A stretch of 64,000 bases of DNA from Salinisphaera sp. T31B1 (GTDB lineage: Bacteria; Pseudomonadota; Gammaproteobacteria; Nevskiales; Salinisphaeraceae). The notes beneath the pieces are model-generated. The model was not told where the DNA came from and did not search any database. It saw only the letters and a list, made by a program, of their open reading frames with translations. Of this stretch, positions 8,765 through 21,855 are shown piece by piece. The stretch lies in the NCBI RefSeq assembly GCF_040361275.1, contig NZ_APNH01000001.1, positions 682,001 to 746,000 of the forward strand. Reading direction: 5' to 3'. Numbering within the stretch: position 1 is the stretch's first letter; the number at the start of each line of letters is the position of its first letter. Both the position numbers and the translations under genes were made by a program.

Positions 8765-8770
8765 TATAAT
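8765..8770 (+). promoter_or_regulatory. Candidate -10 box of glnS
   Basis: A perfect TATAAT lies 63 bp upstream of the glnS start. No good -35 hexamer sits 16-18 bp upstream, so this would be a weak -35 or activator-assisted promoter. Confidence 0.4.
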
Positions 8771-8832
8771 CCGGCGCAGTTCATTTGTCTTCAAGCGTTC
8801 GACCTCCGGGTCGGCGCCGGTAGCCTTCTCGT

Positions 8833-10527
8833 ATGACCGACCACGCCTCATCGCCTCACGCCGGCCCCAACTTCGTCGCCCAAATGATCGCCGAGCAGAT
8901 CCGGACCGGCGAGCATGCCGGCGAGGTGATAACCCGGTTCCCACCCGAGCCCAACGGCTATCTGCATATCGGTCATGCCAAGTCGATCTGCCTGAATTTC
9001 GGCCTGGCCGAGCGTTTTGGCGGCCGCTGTCGACTGCGTTTCGACGATACCAATCCCGAAAAGGAGAATCAGGAATATATCGATGCCATACAGGCGGATG
9101 TGCGCTGGCTGGGTTTCGAATGGGACGGTGCGGTGCGGTTTACCTCCGACTATTTCGATACGCTCTACGACTATGCGCTGCACCTGATCGAAAATGGCGA
9201 CGCCTATGTCGACGAACTGAGTTCCGAACAGGCCCGGGCGTACCGGGGCGACTGGAATACGCCGGGTAAGAACAGCCCCTACCGTGATCGCAGCGTTGCA
9301 GAGAACCTGGCCGCGTTCGAGAAGATGCGCACCGGGGCGTTCGCCGAAGGACAAGCCGCCCTGCGCGCCAAGATCGACATGGCCAGCGGCAACATGAATC
9401 TGCGGGACCCGATCATCTATCGGATCCGGCATGCGTCGCATCATCAGACCGGCGATGCGTGGTGTATCTATCCGTCCTACGATTTCGCACACGGCCAGTC
9501 GGATGCCATCGAGGGCGTCACCCATTCGATCTGCACGCTCGAGTTCGAGGATCACCGCCCGCTCTACGACTGGTTTCTGGATCATCTGCCCGTGCCGGCC
9601 CGCCCGGTCCAGACCGAGTTCGGCCGGCTCAATCTGAACTACACGATCACCAGCAAGCGCAAACTCAAGCGTCTGGTCGATGAACGGATCGTCGATGGCT
9701 GGGACGATCCGCGTATGCCCACGATCAGCGGTATTCGCCGTCGCGGCTATACGCCGGCGGCGATCCGCGGTTTCTGCCAGACCATTGGCGTGTCGCGTTC
9801 GGACGGCGTGATCGATGCCAGCGTGCTGGAAGCCGCGGTGCGCGACGATCTCAACCACGCAGCCGCGCGGGCGATGTGCGTGATGGACCCGCTCAAGCTG
9901 GTCCTCACCAATGTCGATGCCGACACCGTCGAGCAGCTGTCGGCGCCGGGTCATCCCAACCGCGACGACCTGCCGGAGCGGCATCTGCCGTTCACCCGCG
10001 AGATCTATATCGAGCGCGAGGACTTCCGCGAACAGGCCAACAAGAAGTACAAGCGCCTCGTGCTGGGCAAGAAAGTACGCCTGCGCAATGCGTACGTGAT
10101 CACGGCAAACGACATCGTGACCGACGATGCCGGGGAGATCATCGAAGTTCATTGCACCTACGATCCCGACACGCTCGGCGACAACCCGGCCGACGGCATC
10201 AAGCCCAAAGGCGTGATCCACTGGGTGTCGGCCAGCCACGGCAAGCAGGCACTGGTGCGGGAATATGACCGGCTGTTCGCCGCGCCCCATCCCGGCCGTG
10301 GAGCAGGCGATTTCCTCGACGACCTGAACCCGGCTTCGCTGACCGTCCATCGGGGATGCTGGATCGAGCCGGGGCTGGCGGACGTGACGCCCGAAACACG
10401 GGTGCAGTTCGAGCGCATCGGCTATTTCGTGACTGACCGCTACGATCACGCGCCGGGTGCGCCAGTGTTCAACCGGGTCGTCGCGCTGCGCGATACCTGG
10501 GGCAAGATCGACGCAGACCGCGCCTGA
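8833..10527 (+). CDS. glnS: Glutaminyl-tRNA synthetase
   Basis: Class I aminoacyl-tRNA synthetase that charges tRNA-Gln in the cytosol. At 564 residues it has the normal bacterial GlnRS length. Class I signatures are [16 protein letters not shown] (HIGH, about 37-52) and a KMSKS-equivalent [10 protein letters not shown] near residue 275, with [10 protein letters not shown] and [11 protein letters not shown] characteristic of GlnRS/GluRS, and a C-terminal two-barrel anticodon-binding domain. Its presence implies direct charging rather than transamidation of Glu-tRNA-Gln. It precedes rsmG by 22 bp and may be co-transcribed with it. Confidence 0.97.
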   Translation: MTDHASSPHAGPNFVAQMIAEQIRTGEHAGEVITRFPPEPNGYLHIGHAKSICLNFGLAERFGGRCRLRFDDTNPEKENQEYIDAIQADVRWLGFEWDGAVRFTSDYFDTLYDYALHLIENGDAYVDELSSEQARAYRGDWNTPGKNSPYRDRSVAENLAAFEKMRTGAFAEGQAALRAKIDMASGNMNLRDPIIYRIRHASHHQTGDAWCIYPSYDFAHGQSDAIEGVTHSICTLEFEDHRPLYDWFLDHLPVPARPVQTEFGRLNLNYTITSKRKLKRLVDERIVDGWDDPRMPTISGIRRRGYTPAAIRGFCQTIGVSRSDGVIDASVLEAAVRDDLNHAAARAMCVMDPLKLVLTNVDADTVEQLSAPGHPNRDDLPERHLPFTREIYIEREDFREQANKKYKRLVLGKKVRLRNAYVITANDIVTDDAGEIIEVHCTYDPDTLGDNPADGIKPKGVIHWVSASHGKQALVREYDRLFAAPHPGRGAGDFLDDLNPASLTVHRGCWIEPGLADVTPETRVQFERIGYFVTDRYDHAPGAPVFNRVVALRDTWGKIDADRA

Positions 10528-10549
10528 CACGGGCCCGGGGAGTCAGACC

Positions 10550-11197
10550 ATGGCGATGACCGACTGGAGCGCCTGCGAACAGCGGCTGGAAGCGGGCGTT
10601 CAGGCCCTGCAGGCCGATGTGGATGCGCACGCCCAGGCTCAGCTGATTGCCTATCTCAAGGAACTGGTCGCCTGGAACGGCACCTACAACCTCACCGCCG
10701 TACGCGATCCGCTGGTCATGGTCACCCGGCACCTGCTCGACAGCCTGGTCGTGCTGGACTTCGTGACTGGCCGTCGGCTGGTCGACGTGGGCAGCGGCCC
10801 GGGGCTGCCGGGCCTGGTGCTGGCCATTGCACGCACCGATCTCGCCGTCACCCTGGTCGAAACCAACGGCAAGAAGGCCGCGTTCCTGCGCCACGCGCGC
10901 CGACGTCTTGGCCTGACCAACGTCGAAGTCGTGCAGGCGCGTGTCGAGCGCTGGACGCCCGCAATACGCTTCGATTGCGTGATCTGCCGGGCGTTCGCCG
11001 CCGCCGGCGAGTGCGCACGGCTGGCTGGCCACCTGATCGCTCCGGGTGGGCGTTTTCTACTGATGAAGGGGCGCGACCCGGCCACGGAACTGGCCGATTT
11101 GCCGCTGGATTTCCGGCATGTCGATACCATCGCGTTGACCGTGCCGGGTCTCGACGAGCAGCGCCATCTGGCGGTTCTCGAGCCGGGGCTGATCTGA
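10550..11197 (+). CDS. rsmG: 16S rRNA (guanine-N7)-methyltransferase RsmG
   Basis: SAM-dependent enzyme (formerly GidB) that methylates G527 of 16S rRNA in the 530 loop. The 215 residues match the family. It has the Rossmann motif VDVGSGPGLPGLVLAI, preceded by WNGTYNLTA and RHLLDSL, all typical of RsmG. The ATG at 10550 has a GGGGAG ribosome binding site seven bases upstream and is preferred over an in-frame start inside glnS. In most gammaproteobacteria mnmG (gidA) lies upstream; here glnS takes that place while parAB follow as usual. Confidence 0.95.
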   Translation: MAMTDWSACEQRLEAGVQALQADVDAHAQAQLIAYLKELVAWNGTYNLTAVRDPLVMVTRHLLDSLVVLDFVTGRRLVDVGSGPGLPGLVLAIARTDLAVTLVETNGKKAAFLRHARRRLGLTNVEVVQARVERWTPAIRFDCVICRAFAAAGECARLAGHLIAPGGRFLLMKGRDPATELADLPLDFRHVDTIALTVPGLDEQRHLAVLEPGLI

Positions 11198-11262
11198 ATC
11201 AATACGCCAGCGCCCGTGCAGGGGCGGCGCAGGATGCCCGCGGTGCTTTAGGATAGTCGGCT

Positions 11263-12111
11263 ATGAGCAATATCATCGCCATTGCCAATCAGAAAGGCGG
11301 CGTCGGCAAGACCACGACCAGCATCAACCTTGCGGCCGCACTCGCCGAGGCCGAGCAGCGCGTGCTGCTCGTGGACATGGACGCCCAGGGCAACGCCACC
11401 ATGGGTGTGGGGGTGGACAAGAATGCGCTGAATGCGACCGTCTGCGATTTTCTGCTCGGCGACAAGGGCGTGGCCGAAGCGCTGCAGGTCGTGCTCGACG
11501 GCGACATGTATCTGCTCGGCGCCAACGGCGACATGACCGCCGCCGAAGTCGGCCTGCGTGATCGCAAGAATGGACGGCTGGCGCTCAAGGACGCGCTCGG
11601 CGAGATCTCGGGCAGTTTCGACTATGTCATCATCGACTGCCCGCCGGCGTTGTCCATGCTCACCGTCAATGCGCTAGCCGCGGCACGCGGGGTGATCATC
11701 CCGATGCAGTGCGAGTACTACGCCCTGGAGGGGTTGTCGGCGCTGCTGGAAACTATCGAGAGTGTACGTCGGATGATGAATCCCCAGCTGATCATCGAAG
11801 GCGTGCTCATGACCATGCACGACCCGCGCAACCGCCTGACCGGCGACGTGTCGGCCCAGCTGCACGATTACTTCGGCGACGCCGTCTACAAGACCGTGAT
11901 TCCGCGTAACGTGCGTCTGGCCGAGGCGCCCAGCCACGGGCTGCCGATCATGCAGTACGATAACGGCGCTTCGGGTGCGGCCGCTTATCGCGCACTGGCC
12001 GCCGAAATCCTGGGGCGCGACGATGCCGAGGTGGTGGCAGCGCCCACCGGCGGCGCCCGGCGGGCCGTCTCGGCGCTGTTCGGCCGTCGCGGCCGTCGCA
12101 GTTCCGGTTAG
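11263..12111 (+). CDS. parA: Chromosome-partitioning ATPase ParA (Soj)
   Basis: Walker-type ATPase that binds the nucleoid and, with ParB bound to parS, drives separation of newly replicated origins. It has 282 residues with the deviant Walker A motif QKGGVGKTT (10-18, with signature Lys11), the Walker A' VDMDAQGN and Walker B VIIDCPP. No N-terminal HTH is present, as expected for chromosomal Soj-type proteins. It is followed after 22 bp by parB in the usual rsmG-parA-parB order, which places the window close to the chromosomal origin. Confidence 0.96.
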   Translation: MSNIIAIANQKGGVGKTTTSINLAAALAEAEQRVLLVDMDAQGNATMGVGVDKNALNATVCDFLLGDKGVAEALQVVLDGDMYLLGANGDMTAAEVGLRDRKNGRLALKDALGEISGSFDYVIIDCPPALSMLTVNALAAARGVIIPMQCEYYALEGLSALLETIESVRRMMNPQLIIEGVLMTMHDPRNRLTGDVSAQLHDYFGDAVYKTVIPRNVRLAEAPSHGLPIMQYDNGASGAAAYRALAAEILGRDDAEVVAAPTGGARRAVSALFGRRGRRSSG

Positions 12112-12133
12112 CGCTCAACAGACGACGAACCTT

Positions 12134-12982
12134 ATGGCACAGAAAAAACGAGGGCTGGGTCGCGGTCTGGAGTCCCTGCTGAGCAAGGACTTCGACGACG
12201 CGACGCCGGCCGCCTCCGAGCTGATCGAGCTCGAGCTCGATGCGCTCCGGCCGGGCCGCTACCAGCCGCGGCGGGACATGGACGCCGACGCGCTCGAGGC
12301 CCTGGCGCAGTCGATCCGTACCCAAGGCATCATTCAGCCGCTGGTCGTACGGGCGACCGGCGACGGCTACGAGATCGTGGCCGGCGAACGGCGCTGGCGC
12401 GCCGCGCGGATCGCCGAATTGACCAGTGTGCCCGTGGTGGTGCGCGAGCTGGCCGACGAAACCGCCATGGCCGTTGCCCTCATCGAGAACATCCAGCGCG
12501 AGGATCTGAACCCGCTGGAGGAGTCGGCCGCGCTAAGGCGGCTGATCGAGGAATGCGGGCTTACGCATGCCGCCTGTGCCGAGGCCGTCGGGCGCTCGCG
12601 CGCGAGTGTTTCCAACCTGCTGCGCCTGTCCGAGCTCGTCCATGAAGCCCAGGCGCTGCTGCGGGCCGGCGATATCCAGATGGGGCACGCGCGGGCACTG
12701 CTCGGCGCCCCGGCTGCGCTTCAGGCTGATCTCGCCGCGCGTGTGGCGGCGCGTCAGTTGACCGTCCGCCAGACCGAGGCGCTGGTGGCATCGGCAATGG
12801 CCGAGCATGAAGAACAGGCCGCGCCGCGGCAGAGCAACCGGCTCGTGCGCTTCGAGCGCGCGCTCGGAGACAGCCTTGGCGCCAAGGTCACCGTGCGCGC
12901 TCAGCGCGGCGGTCGCGCCCGGGTCGTGATCGACTATGCCAGCGCCGGCGAGCTCGACGCGCTTCTGGAGCGGCTGAAATAG
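12134..12982 (+). CDS. parB: Chromosome-partitioning protein ParB (Spo0J)
   Basis: CTP-dependent DNA clamp that loads at parS and recruits ParA and SMC. The 282 residues show the N-terminal GLGRGLESLL peptide that stimulates ParA ATPase, the CTP-binding ParB motifs (GERRWRAA, and ENIQREDLNPLEEA-like ENIQREDLNPLEES), an HTH with SRASVSNLLRL, and a C-terminal dimerisation domain. The ATG at 12134 was chosen because it begins the conserved MAQKKRGLGRG. I found no parS-like palindrome in or next to parAB, so parS must lie elsewhere. Confidence 0.96.
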   Translation: MAQKKRGLGRGLESLLSKDFDDATPAASELIELELDALRPGRYQPRRDMDADALEALAQSIRTQGIIQPLVVRATGDGYEIVAGERRWRAARIAELTSVPVVVRELADETAMAVALIENIQREDLNPLEESAALRRLIEECGLTHAACAEAVGRSRASVSNLLRLSELVHEAQALLRAGDIQMGHARALLGAPAALQADLAARVAARQLTVRQTEALVASAMAEHEEQAAPRQSNRLVRFERALGDSLGAKVTVRAQRGGRARVVIDYASAGELDALLERLK

Positions 12983-13026
12983 CCGACTCTGGAAATCAAT
13001 GTAAATAACAAGCGTTCTCAAGAACA

Positions 13027-13055
13027 TTGACCTTCGATTTTGCTTTGTCTATAGT
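13027..13055 (+). promoter_or_regulatory. Sigma-70 promoter of the ATP synthase operon
   Basis: TTGACC at 13027-13032 and TATAGT at 13050-13055 are separated by exactly 17 bp. Each hexamer matches the consensus in five of six positions. The pair sits in an AT-richer patch between parB and atpI and is the best promoter in the window. Confidence 0.85.
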
Positions 13056-13085
13056 CCGCCGAACGCCTTGGTTGTCGCGAGGAGA

Positions 13086-14400
<1,315 letters not shown>

Positions 14401-14438
14401 CTGACCACTGACCCCACTGACTCGTAAACGGAGAGTAG

Positions 14439-14720
<282 letters not shown>

Positions 14721-14779
14721 CGACCGGCGCATTCTGCCCGGTCGCTTAGAGTCGAGTTACGTAAAGCCAGGGGTAACCC

Positions 14780-15253
14780 ATGAGCATCAATGCCACATTG
14801 CTGGCCCAGATGATCGTCTTCGCGGTCTTTGTCTGGTTCACGATGAAGTTCGTTTGGCCGCCGATCATGACGGCCATGCGCGAGCGCCAGAAGCGGATCA
14901 GCGAAGGCCTCGCAGCGGCCGAGCGCGGCGTGCGCGAGCTCAACGAAGCCACGGCCAAGGCCGAGGAGATGGTGGGCAAGGCGCGCGAGCAGGCCCAGGA
15001 AATCCTGAGCAACGCCCAGCGTCAGGCCAACGAAACCCTCGATCGGGCCCGTGACGAGGCGCGCGCCGAGGGCGATCGCATCGTTACCGCCGCCCGCGAG
15101 GAGATCGACCAGGCCGTGGCATCGGCCAAGGAAGATCTGCGCCGCGAGGTCGGTACGCTGGCCGTGGCCGGCGCCGAGCGCATACTCAAGCGCGAGATCG
15201 ATGCCAAGGCGCATAACGACATCATCGACGACCTCGTCGCGGAGATTCGCTAG
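14780..15253 (+). CDS. atpF: ATP synthase F0 subunit b
   Basis: Peripheral-stalk subunit of 157 residues: one N-terminal membrane helix ([20 protein letters not shown]) followed by a long, charged, Ala-rich coiled coil that dimerises and binds subunit delta. Length and layout match E. coli b (156). Its stop is two bases before the atpH start, indicating coupled translation. Confidence 0.97.
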   Translation: MSINATLLAQMIVFAVFVWFTMKFVWPPIMTAMRERQKRISEGLAAAERGVRELNEATAKAEEMVGKAREQAQEILSNAQRQANETLDRARDEARAEGDRIVTAAREEIDQAVASAKEDLRREVGTLAVAGAERILKREIDAKAHNDIIDDLVAEIR

Positions 15254-15255
15254 CC

Positions 15256-15792
15256 ATGGCCGAGATGCAGACGCTGGCCCGGCCGTACGCCGATGCGGTG
15301 TTCGAGCTGGCCGAGGCCAAGGGTGAGCTCGACGCCTGGTCGACCTCGCTGGCCGCGCTGTCGGCGATCGTCGACAACGAGGACGTGGCGGCCTTGATGG
15401 ATAACCCGGGCGTCGGCGATACGGTGCTGGCAGAGGCCGTCATCGGCGTCGGTGCCGAGGACCTGAACGAAGGCGCCCGGAATCTCGTGCGTCTGCTGAT
15501 CGAGAACGACCGGCTACGGCTGGCGCCGTCCATCGCCGCATTGTTCGAGCAGCGCAAGGCCGAAGCGGAGAGCCGCGTCGATGTGCGCGTCACCTCGGCG
15601 GTCGCGTTCAGCGACGAGCAGCAGGCCGCACTGGCCAAGTCGTTGGAGAAGCGTCTGTCGCGCACGGTGCGTCTGAGCTTCGAGCAGGATGAAAACGTGA
15701 TCGGTGGCGCGGTGATCCGTGCCGGCGATCTGGTGATCGATGGGTCGCTGCGCGCCCAGCTCGAGCGCATGCGCACCACGCTCGCGCACTAG
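15256..15792 (+). CDS. atpH: ATP synthase F1 subunit delta
   Basis: OSCP-type subunit, 178 residues, that ties the b2 stalk to the top of the alpha3beta3 hexamer. The N-terminal helical domain begins [13 protein letters not shown], the usual opening of the family, and the C-terminal region has the conserved [20 protein letters not shown]. It follows atpF with a 2-bp gap. Confidence 0.96.
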   Translation: MAEMQTLARPYADAVFELAEAKGELDAWSTSLAALSAIVDNEDVAALMDNPGVGDTVLAEAVIGVGAEDLNEGARNLVRLLIENDRLRLAPSIAALFEQRKAEAESRVDVRVTSAVAFSDEQQAALAKSLEKRLSRTVRLSFEQDENVIGGAVIRAGDLVIDGSLRAQLERMRTTLAH

Positions 15793-15862
15793 CCCGGCTA
15801 ATCGGCGAGCAACCGCCGGCGGCAGATCGCCGCGGCGATATGGATATAGAGGAAAAAGGTCA

Positions 15863-17404
15863 ATGCAACTCAATCCGTCGGAAATCTCAGACCTGATCAA
15901 GAAACGGATCGATAACTTCGAATCCGTGACCGAGTCGCGCAACGTCGGCACGCTGGTGAGCCTGGCGGACGGGATTGCCAAAATCCACGGTCTGGCCAAC
16001 GCCATGCAGGGCGAGATGCTCGAGTTCCCGGGCGGCACCTTCGGTATCGCGCTCAACCTCGAGCGGGATTCAGTGGGTGCGGTGCTCATGGGCGAGTACA
16101 CGCATATCTCCGAGGGCTGCGAGGTCAAGACGACCGGTCGTATCCTGGAGGTGCCGGTCGGCGACGAGCTGCTCGGCCGCGTGGTCGATCCGCTGGGCAA
16201 CCCGATCGATGGCAAGGGCGAGCTGGGCGCCACCCAGACATCGCCGATCGAAAAGGTCGCGCCGGGCGTGATCGAGCGTCAGTCGGTCGACGAGCCGGTA
16301 CAGACCGGCCTGAAATCCATCGACGCCATGATCCCCATCGGTCGTGGCCAGCGTGAGCTGATCATCGGCGATCGCCAGATCGGCAAGACCGCGATCGCGA
16401 TCGACGCGATCATCAATCAGAAGAACACCGGCATCAAATGCATCTACGTGGCCATCGGGCAGAAGAACAGCTCGATCGCCAACGTCGTGCGCAAGCTCGA
16501 AGAGCAGGGCGCGATGGATCACACCATCGTCGTGGCCGCCGGTGCCGCGATCTCGCCGGCGCTGCAGTACATCGCGCCGTATGCCGGCTGCTCGATGGGC
16601 GAGTTCTTCCGCGACAAGGGCGAAGACGCGCTGATCGTCTATGACGATCTGTCCAAGCAGGCGGTGGCCTATCGCCAGATTTCCCTGCTGTTGCGCCGTC
16701 CGCCGGGCCGTGAAGCCTATCCGGGCGACGTGTTCTATCTCCACTCCCGGTTGCTCGAGCGCGCGTCGCGTATCAACGCCGATTATGTCGAGAAGCTGAC
16801 CGACGGCAAGGTCACCGGCCAGACCGGTTCGCTGACGGCGCTGCCGATCATCGAAACACAGGCCGGCGACGTGTCCGCGTTCGTGCCAACCAACGTGATC
16901 TCGATCACCGACGGCCAGATCTATCTGGAAACCGACATGTTCAACGCCGGTACACGACCGGCCGTGAATGCCGGTCTGTCGGTATCGCGTGTGGGCGGCT
17001 CGGCTCAGACCAAGATCATCAAGAAGCTCGGTGGCGGTGTGCGTCTGGCACTGGCCCAGTATCGTGAGCTGGCCGCGTTCGCCCAGTTCGCCTCCGATCT
17101 TGACGAGGCGACCCGCAAGCAGCTCGAGCACGGTGAGCGTGTCACCCAGCTGATGATTCAGAAACAGTACGCCCCGTTGTCGGTGGCGCTGATGGCATCG
17201 TCTTTGTTCGCGGCCGAGAAAGGCTATCTGGACGACGTCGAGGCCGAGAAGGTCGTCGATTTCGAAGCGTCGCTGCATCAGTACATGGAATCCGAGCAGA
17301 AGGCGCTGGTCGACAAGATCAACGAAACCGGCGATTACAGCGACGAGATCCAGTCGGAGCTGCATACCGCGATGAAGGAATTCAAGGAAACCCATACCTG
17401 GTAA
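15863..17404 (+). CDS. atpA: ATP synthase F1 subunit alpha
   Basis: Non-catalytic nucleotide-binding subunit, 513 residues as in E. coli. The Walker A motif is GDRQIGKT near residue 170, and the Arg finger region is in the VGGSAQTK segment (normally VSRVGGAAQ). The ATG at 15863 begins the conserved [13 protein letters not shown] and follows GAGGAAAAAGG. Longer in-frame starts overlap atpH and are unlikely. Confidence 0.98.
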   Translation: MQLNPSEISDLIKKRIDNFESVTESRNVGTLVSLADGIAKIHGLANAMQGEMLEFPGGTFGIALNLERDSVGAVLMGEYTHISEGCEVKTTGRILEVPVGDELLGRVVDPLGNPIDGKGELGATQTSPIEKVAPGVIERQSVDEPVQTGLKSIDAMIPIGRGQRELIIGDRQIGKTAIAIDAIINQKNTGIKCIYVAIGQKNSSIANVVRKLEEQGAMDHTIVVAAGAAISPALQYIAPYAGCSMGEFFRDKGEDALIVYDDLSKQAVAYRQISLLLRRPPGREAYPGDVFYLHSRLLERASRINADYVEKLTDGKVTGQTGSLTALPIIETQAGDVSAFVPTNVISITDGQIYLETDMFNAGTRPAVNAGLSVSRVGGSAQTKIIKKLGGGVRLALAQYRELAAFAQFASDLDEATRKQLEHGERVTQLMIQKQYAPLSVALMASSLFAAEKGYLDDVEAEKVVDFEASLHQYMESEQKALVDKINETGDYSDEIQSELHTAMKEFKETHTW

Positions 17405-17510
17405 GCCATGTCCGCCGAGAGGTGGTCGCCGTCGATGATCGACCCGGCCCCCTCCCGAGCGCAGCGCGGCAGTTGCCGCGGTTTCCGAACTCACGTACTG
17501 GAGTCCACTG

Positions 17511-18371
17511 ATGGCCGGCGCAAAGGAAGTCAAAGGCAAGATCAAAAGCGTAGAAAATACGCAGAAGATCACCAAGGCCATGGAAATGGTGGCCGCGTCG
17601 AAGATGCGCAAGGCACAGGAGCGCGTCGAGGCGGCACGCCCCTATGCCGAGAAGATTCGTCGCACGATCGGACATCTGTCGCAGGCCAATCCGGATTTCG
17701 AACATCCGTTCATGGTCGAGCGCGAAGTCGAGCGCGTGGGCATGATCGTCATCTCGACCGACCGCGGGCTGTGCGGCGGTCTGAACATCAACCTGTTCCG
17801 CAAGGTGATGGGTGAGCTGCGGCACTGGGAAAAACAGAACGTGCCGGTCGAGATGGTCGTGGTCGGCCGAAAGGCGGCCAGCTTCTTCCGCCGCTTCAAG
17901 GATCTCAAGGCCGAGGTGCACGATCTGGGGGATACACCCCATCTCGAGGATCTCATCGGCACGATCAAGGTCATGCTGGACGACTATCGGGAGGCCCAGG
18001 CCGACCGCGTCTACCTGATGTCCAACCAGTTCGTGAACACGATGACTCAGAAGCCCGAGGTCCAGCAGTTGCTGCCGGTTCAGGCTAGCGAGGACAACGA
18101 GCTGCCCGACTACTGGGATTACATCTACGAACCGGATGCCGGTGACCTGCTCGAAGACATCCTTGTGCGTTATATCGAGGCGCAGGTCTATCAGGGCGTG
18201 GTCGAGAACGTGGCCTGCGAAATGGCCGCGCGGATGGTCGCGATGAAGTCGGCCTCCGACAACGCCGGTGAGATCATCGACGACCTGCAGCTGCAATACA
18301 ACAAGGCGCGTCAGGCAGCGATTACCCAGGAGCTGGGCGAGATCGTGGCCGGTGCCGAAGCGGTCTCGTAA
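17511..18371 (+). CDS. atpG: ATP synthase F1 subunit gamma
   Basis: Central rotor shaft of 286 residues. The N-terminal helix [20 protein letters not shown] with the conserved KMRKAQ and the C-terminal helix ([20 protein letters not shown]) form the coiled coil inside the hexamer. The internal [12 protein letters not shown] is the family signature. It sits between atpA and atpD in the standard order. Confidence 0.97.
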   Translation: MAGAKEVKGKIKSVENTQKITKAMEMVAASKMRKAQERVEAARPYAEKIRRTIGHLSQANPDFEHPFMVEREVERVGMIVISTDRGLCGGLNINLFRKVMGELRHWEKQNVPVEMVVVGRKAASFFRRFKDLKAEVHDLGDTPHLEDLIGTIKVMLDDYREAQADRVYLMSNQFVNTMTQKPEVQQLLPVQASEDNELPDYWDYIYEPDAGDLLEDILVRYIEAQVYQGVVENVACEMAARMVAMKSASDNAGEIIDDLQLQYNKARQAAITQELGEIVAGAEAVS

Positions 18372-18391
18372 CGCGCGGATCGTATTTCTAG

Positions 18392-19837
<1,446 letters not shown>

Positions 19838-19907
19838 GGTCGGCGTCTTGGCCGGGCAGTTCCGGGTTGGCCGTCGCACAGACGGCCGCACACCATAGAG
19901 CAGCGAT

Positions 19908-20321
19908 ATGAAACTACACGTCGACGTCGTCAGTGCCGAAGGCCAGATCTACTCCGGCTCGGCTTCCATGGTGTTTGTCGCAGCGGAAATGGGCGAAGTC
20001 GGCATTGCCCCGCGCCACGCCCCGCTGTTGACGCGGATTCGTCCGGGGCAGGTGCGGATCCAGCAGGACGGCAAGGACGAGGAGACCTTCTTCGTTTCGG
20101 GCGGGATTCTCGAGGTCCAGCCCCATCTGGTGACGGTCATGGCCGACACCGCCGAGCGCGCCGCCGATATCGACGAGGCGGCTGCCGAGAAGGCCAAGCA
20201 GCGCGCCGAGGAGGCAATGTCCAACGCCGAGGACCGGGTGGATATGGCCCGGGCCCAGGCGGAGCTGGCCGAAGCGGCAGCGCGTCTGAATATGGTCAAG
20301 AAGCTGCGTAGCGGCCACTGA
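19908..20321 (+). CDS. atpC: ATP synthase F1 subunit epsilon
   Basis: Rotor and regulatory subunit of 137 residues: an N-terminal beta sandwich ([29 protein letters not shown]) and a C-terminal helical hairpin rich in Ala and Glu that can inhibit ATP hydrolysis. It is the last gene of the atp operon; a GC-rich stem-loop follows the stop codon. Confidence 0.97.
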   Translation: MKLHVDVVSAEGQIYSGSASMVFVAAEMGEVGIAPRHAPLLTRIRPGQVRIQQDGKDEETFFVSGGILEVQPHLVTVMADTAERAADIDEAAAEKAKQRAEEAMSNAEDRVDMARAQAELAEAAARLNMVKKLRSGH

Positions 20322-20327
20322 TCGGCG

Positions 20328-20369
20328 ACCGGCCACGCTCGCGCCGCTTTGCGCGTGGCAGGGGCCGGT
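20328..20369 (+). terminator. Nested stem-loop after atpC
   Basis: Outer arms ACCGGCC (20328-20334) and GGCCGGT (20363-20369) enclose a six-base stem CCACGC/GCGTGG (20333-20338 and 20353-20358). There is no U-tract, so it would be an mRNA-stabilising or Rho-assisted 3' end of the atp transcript. Confidence 0.45.
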
Positions 20370-20492
20370 ACTCGCGCACACATCCGAGGAACTTAGCGTC
20401 AAGTTTAGCTTTATGCCGTAACTTGCGGTTTGTGCTGGCTTCGCTTAGATTGTTGCGGTGCGATATCCGCTTCGCCGAACCCGGTGGCTCCC

Positions 20493-21725
20493 ATGCGTGC
20501 CGTACGCTTGCCGATCCGACTTCTTCTCGTTGCTGCGCTGTGGTCCGGCGCTACCGTGTGCGCATATGCGGGCCCGACCAAGTCGATCTCCCCGTTCATG
20601 TCATCGTCGTTCAGCCGGACGGTGCATGGCGATCAGCGTTCCATCGATCTCAGCGATATCGCCCAGGGTCTGGGCGAGGCCGATGCGTTCGTGGGCGTGG
20701 ATGCGCTCAGTACCCGCGAGCGGCAATATCTAACCAGTGGTCTGGAATGGCGGTCGGGCGCCAGCGACGCGCCGCTGGTGCACGTGTCGGCGCTGCAGAC
20801 CGAGGGCCGTGGCGATGGCCTGGGCGGTGGCCAGACGCTGGTACGGGCCGAAAATCGTCTAGACCTGGGCAGCCGCTGGTTTCTGCCCGATCTGACGACC
20901 GAAATCGCCCAGGTCAGCAACAGCGGCGATAGCCAGGCCACAGCGTTGGGCGGGCGTGCCGCACGTATCGGCGTCAGTCAGGAGTTCGGGCCGGCTTCAC
21001 TAAACCTCGGCTACTACCAGGCCGATCCGTCGTTCGACGCGCTCGGCAGCAACGTGACGGCCGGCGATCGCGGCATGGAGCTGGAGAGCAGCTACGACCT
21101 GGGTGCCGACTGGCGGCTGGCCCACGATGTGCGTTTCCATCAGGCGACCGAGCTGCGCGCCGATCCGGCGCTGGCGCAGACGTTTGTGCTTTCGCGCGCC
21201 CCACGCCTGACCGACGTCGGAACCCCCTGGCGTGTGAGCGCACAGCTGGGGGCTCCGGCAGTCGCGGCGGACGCCGGGCGCCGGGCCCCGATGGCGCTCG
21301 AACTCGGCGCACAGACAGCCCGCTGGCGCGCCTGGCGGGTGAACAACACGCTGGGCTGGTACGACGCCGGGCTCGACGCGCCGCTGGCGTTGCCGGTCCA
21401 AGGTGGCATGTGGCAGATGTCGGCCAGCCGCGGACTCAATATCGCCGGTTTGTATACGGAGATCACGCCAAGCTTCTCGCTGGGGGGAAGCCGGTATGAC
21501 GATCTGGGTTTGGGCACGCGCACCGGTCTGAGCCTCGGGCTGTCCCGGCTCAGCGACAGTATCGATCTGAACGTCGACTATCTGTCGGCGGGTTGGAGTC
21601 CGGTACAGGGGCGCGACAGCGACCTGCAGATGACGCTCAATTTCACTCAGAGTACATCGGCGATCATGCCGAGTCTGCGCTCGATGGCATCAAGCCTTCG
21701 TTTGCCGTGGCAGCCCCGTTATTGA
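20493..21725 (+). CDS. Secreted, probably outer-membrane beta-barrel-like protein
   Basis: A 410-residue protein with a clear signal peptide (MRAVRLPIRLLLVAALWSG, cleaved after AYA near residue 27). The rest is a run of short amphipathic strands with many Gly, Ser, Asp and aromatic residues and no Cys in the mature part. The chain ends in Tyr within LPWQPRY, an aromatic C-terminus as seen in outer-membrane proteins. I do not recognise a family. It lies between the ATP synthase operon and opgGH, is read in the same direction and ends 130 bp before opgG, so a link to periplasmic glucans or the envelope is possible. The ATG at 20493 starts directly at the signal peptide. Confidence 0.7.
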   Translation: MRAVRLPIRLLLVAALWSGATVCAYAGPTKSISPFMSSSFSRTVHGDQRSIDLSDIAQGLGEADAFVGVDALSTRERQYLTSGLEWRSGASDAPLVHVSALQTEGRGDGLGGGQTLVRAENRLDLGSRWFLPDLTTEIAQVSNSGDSQATALGGRAARIGVSQEFGPASLNLGYYQADPSFDALGSNVTAGDRGMELESSYDLGADWRLAHDVRFHQATELRADPALAQTFVLSRAPRLTDVGTPWRVSAQLGAPAVAADAGRRAPMALELGAQTARWRAWRVNNTLGWYDAGLDAPLALPVQGGMWQMSASRGLNIAGLYTEITPSFSLGGSRYDDLGLGTRTGLSLGLSRLSDSIDLNVDYLSAGWSPVQGRDSDLQMTLNFTQSTSAIMPSLRSMASSLRLPWQPRY

Positions 21726-21855
21726 GTGCACAAAGTTTATTTTCGCCCGCTTTGCTGCGGATTTGTTAAATTGGTAGCACGACAGGCGGAACTCGTTCGC
21801 GTGTCGCACTGTCCATGACCTGCACCGATGGGGCCCGGGTAATTTGGAGTCATTA

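Noticed and set aside
11263-13085. A parS site near parAB
   Set aside because: I looked for the GTTTCACGTGAAAC-type palindrome in and around parAB and found no convincing match.
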